Source: Auriscalpium vulgare
Lineage: Eukaryota; Basidiomycota; Agaricomycetes; Russulales; Auriscalpiaceae
Assembly: GCA_019915015.1 (NCBI GenBank)
Contig: JAHBBC010000001.1
Location: 1,302,001-1,366,000, forward strand
DNA length: 64,000 nt
Reading direction: 5' to 3'
The position numbers were made by a program, and so were the translations under genes. Positions 56,412-64,000 of this stretch are shown piece by piece; positions within the stretch are counted from its first letter, which is position 1; each line of letters starts with the position of its first letter. The notes below the pieces were generated by a model. That model had not been told where the DNA came from. It ran no database searches and was given only the letters and a program-made list of their open reading frames with translations.

Positions 56412-57701
56412 TCAAGCTTCCGCCCTCAGCACCCGCACCCTCTCCTCCAGCCTGCGCTCACGCTCCTCCAACACCCTCTGCTCCTCCTGCAGCTCCTCCT
56501 CGCGCTCGCGCACCTCGCGCTCCCTGTGCACGAGCATCTGCTCCCGGTCCGCAAGCAGGCGCTCCAGATCCTGCAGAGTGACCCACCCGTAGCGCGCATT
56601 GCGTACGAAAGTCGCTTGCGGCAACGCGACGCACTCGAGCGTCGTGCATGCACCGGCCCAAAGCGCCGGTAGCCCAGGCGTGAGCGCGGCATCGTGCAAG
56701 GCGTCGGATTTGTTCTTGACAGGAGCATGAGGGATCGGAGGGACTTGAATTGCGCGAGGATTGGAGGCAGCCCGTCGAGAAGTTCCTACACGAAGGGTGA
56801 GTCTGTGCTGTATCTATGGGAGAATTTGCGAGCAGCTCACTTTCGTCACTGATCCGCTCACCGCATGCAGCGCGAGATTGGAGAGGCCCCCGAGGCTGCG
56901 CGGAATGCACTCGAGCGCCTCGAGTACCGTCGCCGCGCCTTCTGTCAGGTGGCTGATAATCTGCAGGCTTCGCACCGGGCCCCGCGAAAATCCCACGATT
57001 TGCATCGTCGTCTCGAGCACGGCCGCATTCAGCAACCACGGGTGCACGAGGCACAGCTCAACCTCCTTCACCGGGCGCCCGGGAACGAGCATGGCGAGAA
57101 TGAGCGGGGACGCGGAGATGCGGTGGAGGGCCGGCAGCGCGTCGATATGGATAGTGGTGTGCGGGCGGTCTGGTCCGCAGAAGAGTGCGGTCTTGAGCGA
57201 CGGCTGCGTCAAGAGAAATTGGGCGAGCATCTTGTCAAAGTCGCAAGAGACGGTCAGCTTCGTCAACTGGAAGGAAGGCGATTTGGGGAGATAAAAGGCG
57301 GTCGGACCCGGTAAAAGGAATGATAGAGAGGTCAGGGCCGGCATACGGGATAGTGCGCGCTGGAGAAGCGAGTAGAAGGAGCGTAGCAGCTTGCGCATGC
57401 GCGAGTGCACGTCGATGTCGCCGATCTCGAACGTGCGCACGTATTCTGCCAGTGCAAGTGCAGATGATGAGGGCGATGCGAGTGTGGTCAAGCAGCGAAC
57501 AGTCGCTGCGAGGGGCAGGGGTGGGATATGGCGGTAGAAGATACGCGTTGAGAGGGAGTGAAACAGTCGCGAGGTGAGGGCTAGGGACGGGAGTGCATCC
57601 AGAGCGAGGAAGTTGAATATATGGTCGAGGAGCTCTGGAGGCATTTGGGGTATAATTGCGGGAGTGAACTGTAATGATGATGATGGTGCGTCATTAGCCA
57701 T
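56412..57701 (-). CDS. F-box protein with C-terminal coiled coil; apparent frameshift
   Basis: Probable SCF ubiquitin-ligase adaptor. The ATG at 57701 begins a short Ser-rich lead, then the F-box: PQMPPELLDHIFNFLALDALPSLALTSRLFHSLSTRIFY (about residues 18-56). Leu-rich segments follow (MPALTSLSFLLPG, PVKEVELCLVHPW, LQIISHLTEG, LGGLSNLALHAVSG), an intron with GTGAGC donor at about 56845, and ELLDGLPPILAQFKSLRSLMLL. Here the frame must shift by one base (near 56720) to reach KNKSDALHDAALTPGLPALWAG, CTTLECVALP, and a long Glu/Arg coiled coil (REREVREREEELQEEQR), ending at 56412. I found no intron that fixes the shift, so the gene may be broken, or the sequence may lack one base. Confidence 0.68.
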
Positions 57702-57729
57702 GAAGTCGATGGTCGCAGAGTAGATGTAT

Positions 57730-58714
57730 GTGCTGCGATGCTCGCCTCAGATAAGATGACCTCGTTGGCGGCAGAAGCGCTGGGAGAATTATTCCCAGAT
57801 CCGGCCTCTAGGGTAACGTCAGTGTGACTGAGTAAAGGGTAGCTCTCGTCGCTCGTGCGGTAGAGAAGCCCGATGTCAGTTTGAGGGTGTGCGGAGGAGT
57901 CATGTTTGGGGTCAAGCCCTGCTGCAGAGGGTACGGCACCGGAGGCCTCGCGATGCCAACTTCAGTCGATGGTAATGAGGTAGTGGATGAATATATCCTG
58001 TACCTTTCGTATCGAAGACCTTGAGGAAGAAAAGGGTTCCTCTTCATTATTGTCAAAGAGCACATCGAGATGGTTTAGAATGGGTTGGTCGTCTTCGATG
58101 ATTATTGGTTCCGTGGATGTGATACCGGAATTTCGAGGACGCGCTGTGCTACCCGAAGCCCTTGGCCGAGGATATTCGAACTTCGAGAGTTCAACTTCAG
58201 ACGTAATGCGACAAAAAAGCCGAGACTTACATCGTAATCATGTGTGTGCTTCGCTACAGAGCGTGCATCCTTGGTTGCTGTGTCAAGAGGCCGTTGTGCC
58301 TCCGGCCGTGTGACACCATTGATACTCTGCTACAGCTCAGACTTCATGCGGGTGCGAATGGAGATCAATACGCACCTGGCTTGCTTGTGCACACACTTCC
58401 ACCAATTCCCCACCCTCCTCGGCTGTGGTGAACGATTCGTCGTCACCAACGTTTGTGTGCTCGTCAGAAAGCGCGTCGCCGCGTTTTACTTGGACATCGT
58501 CCTCCTGGGCATGTCTTTTCTCCATCGGTACGTGCGATATTGACCCCACTGGCATTGCAGAAGTGGGGGAGGATGTGGCCCGTAGTGCTAGATTTTGTTG
58601 ATCTGCACTAGCGGCAGCCCTGCTGCGGTGTTGTAGCCCTGACGCGCGCGACTCGCTCTCTGACCGGGGAGAACGGGCCAAACGCAGCAACGGACCCGCA
58701 AGCTTGGAGAGCAT
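57730..58714 (-). CDS. hypothetical protein, approximate model
   Basis: Unrecognised. The ATG at 58714 gives MLSKLAGPLLRLARSPRSESESRASGLQHR, possibly a mitochondrial-type N-terminus, then an exon to about 58397 (FTTAEEGGELVE). Open, protein-like exons follow in phase: QSINGVTRPEAQRPLDTAT..., SEVELSKFEYPRPRASGSTARP...TEPIIIEDDQPILNHLDVLFDNNEEEP, and WHREASGAVPSAAGLD...LLSHTDVTLEAG. The protein is acidic and Ser-rich and probably disordered. The 3' end is unclear: the last exon stays open into the start of the F-box gene on the same strand, so a missing terminal intron or a joined transcript is possible. Confidence 0.45.
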
Positions 58715-59530
58715 GATAGTCTGGGGAGTGGTTAGGGTATGCGCTGGGCGCGCGAGACTCGAGTTACGAGCGCGCACGCGCACGTGATGTGAATCTGATA
58801 TATCAGAGTTTACCTACCGGGACCGTTGAACAATATGTACGGTACCAGGCTCCGACTGGATCTGATCCAAACGCGACGCTCATAGCGGAAGCGCACATGA
58901 ACACCTGCGTCCCAAGAGCGGTATAAGGGGTTGGGCGGGGTATCGCGAAGTAAATGTATTGGGCTAAAAGTAATGCTGGCGAGGAGCATAGACATACGGG
59001 CGAGTAATCCTATCCTTGCCCTGTGATCTGTCCTTGGTGGACCGCGCTAATTATTTTTGGCTTCATGCATTCCATGCCATCGTCATGGCAATGCAATTGC
59101 TACCTGTCAAATACGCCCCAGCGTAAGGCTAGGAGGCTCTGCACCTACATTCAATGCACTCCACGTTGGGCGCGCCCGCAGCATGGTCCTAGAACAGCGC
59201 AATTGCCGAGGCGCCTGACGCAGAACGCGGCAACGAAGGCGTCATATTACTGTAATGGTGGCGCAATGGTTGAGTATCAAGTCCTGATAGGAGCAGCGCT
59301 CAGCGTAGAGCGTCGCATGAAAGATAGGGACACCTACCATGAATTATCAGACCAGGTGCATCAGCCGATGTCATCGTGTCTGTCATGGCCGCGCCTAGAT
59401 ACACACAACCTCACACCCAAAGACCTGCTCAAAAAGCTCGTAATTGCCGTAGCGTGCGTGATACACGAAACACTGTCTGAATGACACCCAGAAGAGAAAG
59501 AAAAAAACCGACGCGCCGCATATCAAGAAA
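58715..59530. other. intergenic, no supported gene
   Basis: Between the start of the unknown gene and the 3' end of the Rap1-like gene. A 153-codon plus-strand ORF (59023-59484) has no recognisable features. Confidence 0.4.
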
Positions 59531-62126
59531 TCATTGCTCTGACGCCTGATCCGGCTCGTCAATGTACTCTCCCTGTGCTAGCCGCTGGATCAGATGATCG
59601 ATCTTCGCCTTGTGGATGCGATGGTGCTCTTGCCAGCCCTTCCACGGATGGTGCGGGTGCTACATGTTACGCCGTCGATTAATCTGGCACGTGGGAAGAG
59701 GAGCGTCAGAACGCACCATGCGACCAAATGCCTGGAATAGCTTGTCCGACGTCCCATCCGGCTTGTTGTAGAAATATTTGGCGAGCAGAACATCGTCAGA
59801 GCGGCTGTAGCGCATCTTTTTCTCTGGCGCTTGCGGCAAAGGCTCATCTTCTTCGGTGTGATTGAGCTCGTGCTTGTGACGTCGGTAGAACTTCATCCAT
59901 GAAGCTCGCGAGTGGTGGGGAGCCTGGTGGAAGGTGTGTCAATTGTGAAGCGTTTTGAATTAAACGTGTAAGAGGAATACCTTGGCGGCGATCTCCTTCC
60001 AAAAGGCAACCATGTCTAGCTTCCCTAGCGACCTGCTCGGTATGTGAGTTGCACATTCTCGAGGCCATCGAGCAGTACGCTTGCCTTTTGTACTCCAGAA
60101 GCCGTATCAAGAAAGCGACGTCCTCATCTGTGAATGCTACGCCTTTCCCTGTGGTGCTTCGGAAGAGCGCTCTCGGCGGCGTAGGGGACCGGGAGCGCAT
60201 GGTTTCGCCTTCTGAACGCACGCGCGCCTTCGCAGCAACGATCGCACTGGGACCTGGGCCCGCGGAGATTGTCTGCGCCGGCGCCTCCTCCACCTCCCCG
60301 CCAGCCTCGTCAGGATCCAAACTCATCGCATATCCACCAAGGCGGATCTGATGCTTATTGCAATACCGACGCCACGAGTAGAACCTGCGAAGCCACACGC
60401 CCATGAGGATCCGGCGTGCGCAGACACGCGGCGAACGACCTACGTGTGATGTGGCGCCTTGATTGCGACGCGCTCACAGATCTCGCGCAGGCTCAGCACG
60501 AGGCCTTGCTCCTGGCAGAAGTCGATGTACTTTTTCAGGTACATGACGTCGTCCGCCGTGAAGAGGTTGCCGCCGTAGGTGCTCTTGATCACCCGACTTG
60601 GCGGCGTTGGCGAGCGCGCCTCGGGATTTCGTCTGTTCACCACGAGGGTGCCGGCGGGCGGAGCAGGGGGTGGCTGTAATGCGGTCAGATGCAAGGAGGG
60701 AGCGGCGTTGCAGACGAATACCTGAGTACGTGTACGCTTGCGGCCGCGGGAGCCCTCAACTGCCTCCGGAGCTGGCGAGTGTTCCTCGTTCGACGGCGCG
60801 GACGGCCCAGCTTCCATGTACTGTTGCGGGTAAGGCTGCTCATACTGCACAAGAGAAAGTGAGCACGCTAAACACCGCATATACGCAGTTTGCTGACAGG
60901 TTGTGAATAGTATTCGGCCCCATTCGGTACCCAGTTCTGGTCCGTATACGCGTACTGGGGAGGTGGACCGGGGACCATTGTATTGGGGGGAGGCGGCCCT
61001 GGAGGCGGATACGCGCCATCCCATGCGTCCTCGCGGTACGCACCGCGCGGGCCCATCATCTGTTGTGGCACGACCTGAGGCTGGCCAAGATGCGTCTGCG
61101 TCTGTTCAGGGGCAATCCCATTGGCCGCCTGCCACGACTGTGGTGGTCCCGCCGCGTTCGCAGGGTGCATGGCCCCCGGCGGTGCCTGCAGTTGAGGCTG
61201 GTACGGTTGGTACGCGAACGCTGGCGGCGGGGCCATGCCACCCGTTGGCTCGACGCCTTGCATCGGCTGGGGCATCTGCGTTTGGAATGCCTCCGGCCCT
61301 GCCACCTGAGGTAATGGTACTGGCTGAGGATGTGGGGTTCGCGAAGGCCCTGCTTGCGGCGCGAGTGGCGGGGGTGCCGGCGCTGGTCGCGGGGGCGGCT
61401 GGATGACTCTGAGATCGTCGCTATATCAGTACACGACAGGGTCGGCGGCTGGGGGCACGCACTGCTCGTTCCCAGTCACTTTGCAGCCCGCGAAGTTGGT
61501 CGAGTAGTTCTGCAGGACACCAGACTTCACACATTCACGGACCCAGCGCGCGTCAAGCACTATCTTGGTCTTCTTGCCCGCATACTGGCGGTAGAGGTTT
61601 TGGCCAGACTCTTTGTGCGGGTCGACTACAGATGTTCAAGGCAGACGTAAATTTCGCGCCCTTATCAGCGATCGACGCGTCATTGCGCACCTAGGATATA
61701 CTGCACGCCACTGTAGCCCTGTGATACTACTCCTCCATTTTTCTGAGGGTATGTGTCAGGCGCGTTATGTACAGGAACCGAAGCGGACAAGACACCGCAG
61801 TCGACAACACGCAGGCGACCCAATGGAGGCCACAGTCTACGAATGTGTTCTCCCGATAGATGCAGCCGCAGAGGAAGCAGTCCGCGGTCCAACAACACGT
61901 CGAGTTGTCGACAAGCGCGCCCGACGCGCGGGAACGAGCAGAAACTCACCGTAATGAGGTCGACAATGGCGTCGCGGTCGTCGACATCCTTCTGAACATA
62001 CATGGGCATAGGGGTGCCCATCATGGGCTCCAAGAAAAGGCCATGGGCGGAGACGGTGTCCTGCGGGTCGGCAACATCTGGTTGTTCGAGGTGAGCGCGT
62101 CCGTGAGCGGCGTGTGGTGGTGCCAT
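59531..62126 (-). CDS. Rap1-like telomere protein (BRCT plus three Rap1/Myb-like repeats)
   Basis: Likely shelterin-type or telomere/transcription factor. The ATG at 62126 gives a His/Ala-rich lead, then a BRCT domain (HGLFLEPMMGTPMPMYV, NGGVVSQGYSGVQYILVD, KTKIVLDARWVRECVKSG, with the conserved Trp). A Pro/Gln-rich disordered linker follows (about 60880-61400). Three Rap1_Myb-like modules then occur: FTADDVMYLKKYIDF...LREICERVAIKAPHHTFYSWRRYCNKH; FTDEDVAFLIRLLEYKR...LDMVAFWKEIAAK.PHHSRASWMKFYRRHKHEL; and YSRSDDVLLAKYFYN...LFQAFGRM.HPHHPWKGWQEHHRIHK. Each ends in the diagnostic HH-W-R/K-H pattern. Stop at 59531 after a short acidic tail. No RCT domain is evident. About eight introns; one about 220 nt long (61728-61951). 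Confidence 0.8.
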
Positions 62127-64000
62127 GGGTCTCGGCGAGGGGGGGACTTCGGAAGGTGCGTAGGCTGGAGTCCTAGTCACTAAATCTCAATTAGGGCGGA
62201 GTTCCAATTCTCTTTTCTTTCTTCCCACAACCCACCACATTCATATCGACCGCGCAAGCAGGATCGCGAGTGTGCAGCAGGCGTGAAAACAATCGCAACT
62301 GACCTTGACAGAAGACAAGCAGGGACATGCATTAACGGGGTCCCGCTTGTACATGTGCCGTGGGACGGTCGAATGCCGTCAGTGTGGCCACTACCTCAGT
62401 TGCCGCGCGGAAGTTATCTACGGAAGGCGAGATGTTCTTCCCCAGCTCTCAGGCCGAGCAGTACGTGTGGTCATAGGGTTGCGGAAGCCTCCGCTTGCGT
62501 CCACTTCCACTTCTTTGATGGCGGCTGCAAACTTCCCGCAGCTGCCGTACCGCCGTACTTGCTCGCATGCTCATATTTTATCCGAGCGGCTTCATGCATG
62601 GTCAGTAAGTTTCTGAATATCGGGACGGTCAGAATGGATATCAACCGGGATGAATTGACCGGCCTAGCTATGAAGCGTCCTCGCATGCTACCGTTACGAC
62701 CTGTTACCACCCGGCGTGATTTACGATATTTGGGTCCAGGTACGTCCTGTATTCGAGGGTATACAACTCGACGTTATGTAAGGTTACCCAGGCGGTCTAT
62801 TCTCTGCAGGGTCGCTTGACGTTAAGTACTTCGATCGCACTTCCAGCAAATGCTGCCGGGTGTTGCCTAGAACGACTGCCAAGGTCAGCCACGGAGACCA
62901 GTAGTCGTCAACTCGCAGATTTCAAAGGGATGTCGATCCTTGCATATGAATATAAAGCGCCGTACACAGTACTTGCCTTGTCCTATTACAGTGTTTTCCC
63001 CCGACTACACAGCTTGCAAGCTGCATACCTTGCGCGTCAGACGGCTGCCGCAACACCATACGAAATGACCAAAGACCTTCAATTCGTGCAAGCTGCGATA
63101 AAATTATTTGCCTTTAGACGTGCGCCGCGGGAAACCTATTGCTTTTCCAGTAGTTGTACACATGGAAATTTCTTACGACTCTGTCAGCGTTACACATGAT
63201 CGGGTTAGTAACCGTAAGTTTGGCGAAATCTGCGTCAAGAGGCAGATTTTCGATCGTTGGAAGAACGTCCGGAATGATGATATAATCATAGGGACTTGCG
63301 GTACCGGTTTCCAAAGCGCAAGGAACCCAGCTCTGTGCTACGGCGCGCGGTCCAGGATGTGGGGAAGACCGATACGCGGGGGCAGTGCCGAGCGGTCGTG
63401 AGTGGTGATGATATACTTACGGACATGCGATCATCAAAATATAACGCTGGCACCCACGGCCGTCAGACGCATTACCTTTACATTTACATACAGCGTATAC
63501 AGTACTTATTGGCATGCGTTCCGCAGGGATATTGCGTACAGACAGAGTGTGGCAACGGGATGATGCTCCGGGCGAGGAACTGCAGTGATGGCCGTGTCTG
63601 TGGATCAAAGTCGGCAAAAGCGGTACCTGGCACGACTCGATCATGGATCGACACGGAGGAGACGCAGGCTGCGTCCCGAGCGCACGCTGAGAGGCTGGGC
63701 ATGTGGAATGCTGATGCGGACGCAGAAGGTGATGCACGGCGCACGCACAAGCACAAGGTGTCGCATGGAGGGACTGCCGGCCGGTGAGCGGCCGGCCGGC
63801 CGAGTGCGGCGGACTCGGGTGCGGAGGTGAGGGAATTCGGTGTGGGAAAGGCGACCGAAACCGGTGATTGTCGGAGTGTGAAGTTGAGGCCTATCACGGT
63901 TACGAGTTGTCCTGCAGCACAGAAGACTCACGGTTGCTCTCCCTCTCTGTTCGCTCTCATCGTCTCCCTTCGTCCACGACGGCCCCCCCGTCCCCTCCCC
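62127..64000. other. 1.9 kb to the window end, no firmly supported gene
   Basis: The plus-strand ORF at 62305-62616 contains RLYMCRGTVECRQCGHYLSC, a Cys/His spacing like zinc-binding modules of fungal transposases. Around 62590-62880 the stretch NIGTVRMDINRDELTGL...LRYLGPG|SLDVKYFDRTSSKC looks coding across a GTACGT...CTGCAG intron. This may be a decayed or truncated gene, but I cannot name it. A GC-rich palindrome (GCCGGCCGGC type) lies near 63780-63800. Confidence 0.35.

Noticed and set aside
59023..59484. 153-codon plus-strand ORF as a gene
   Set aside because: No domain, no signal, no intron structure and unusual composition; treated as chance.
60033..60084. GC-AG intron in the Rap1-like gene
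   Set aside because: A canonical GTACTG...GCAG intron starting slightly downstream also keeps the frame (LLEYKRQA|SLGK), so the noncanonical donor is not required.
1..64000. CRISPR arrays, bacterial operons or ribosome binding sites
   Set aside because: Spliced genes and eukaryotic families throughout; no regularly spaced repeats were seen.

Overview
The window reads as nuclear DNA of a filamentous basidiomycete, probably a wood- or litter-decaying agaricomycete. The evidence is short spliced introns (about 45-60 nt, mostly GTRNGT...YAG) in nearly every gene, a glyoxal-oxidase-type copper radical oxidase, an S28 peptidase, a cytochrome P450, KDZ/hAT-like DNA transposon content, and dense packing on both strands. 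Most long antisense ORFs are GC-driven shadows. No tRNA, rRNA or CRISPR was recognised.

Layout. 0-8 kb: a small unknown gene, a copper radical oxidase (minus), a decayed tandem GPCR copy, then its intact relative. 8-26 kb is a dense core region: an alpha-crystallin-domain protein, a mitochondrial dehydrogenase kinase (PDK/BCKDK), the replisome hub Ctf4/Mcl1, a mitochondrial transcription factor B-type protein, an Ssu1-type anion channel, a TAPT1/Emp65 membrane protein and an MFS transporter. 27-32 kb: gene-poor DNA with a pair of direct repeats around one unknown gene, then a Pro/Ala-rich unknown protein. 33-40 kb: a SUR7/PalI protein, an LRR-like protein, 2 kb without genes, and a P450.

40.8-56.3 kb is the most remarkable part. 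Two arms of about 3.0 kb form a large inverted duplication (about 40845-43878 and 52877-55905). Each arm carries an S28 serine peptidase gene, a copy of the 3' tail of the 34-kb LRR gene, and exon 1 of THI6. In the right arm THI6 is complete; in the left arm it is a fragment. The spacer holds a PhyH-type dioxygenase gene, the body of THI6 and a complete hAT transposon (43897-49225) with 20-bp terminal inverted repeats and a perfect 8-bp target duplication. The transposon carries one spliced gene that fuses an Ulp1-like cysteine protease domain in frame to a BED/DUF659/hATC transposase. A second THI6 scrap lies at 56.1 kb.

56.4-62.1 kb: an F-box protein with an apparent frameshift, an unknown protein, and a Rap1-like telomere protein (BRCT plus three Rap1/Myb-like repeats). 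The last 1.9 kb has no gene I can support.

The genes do not form one pathway. The core genes are housekeeping (mitochondrial expression and metabolism, replication, telomere, thiamine synthesis), mixed with secreted or environmental functions (oxidase, peptidase, P450, transporters, receptor). Exon boundaries were deduced by hand from reading frame, splice motifs and family motifs, and need transcript support.
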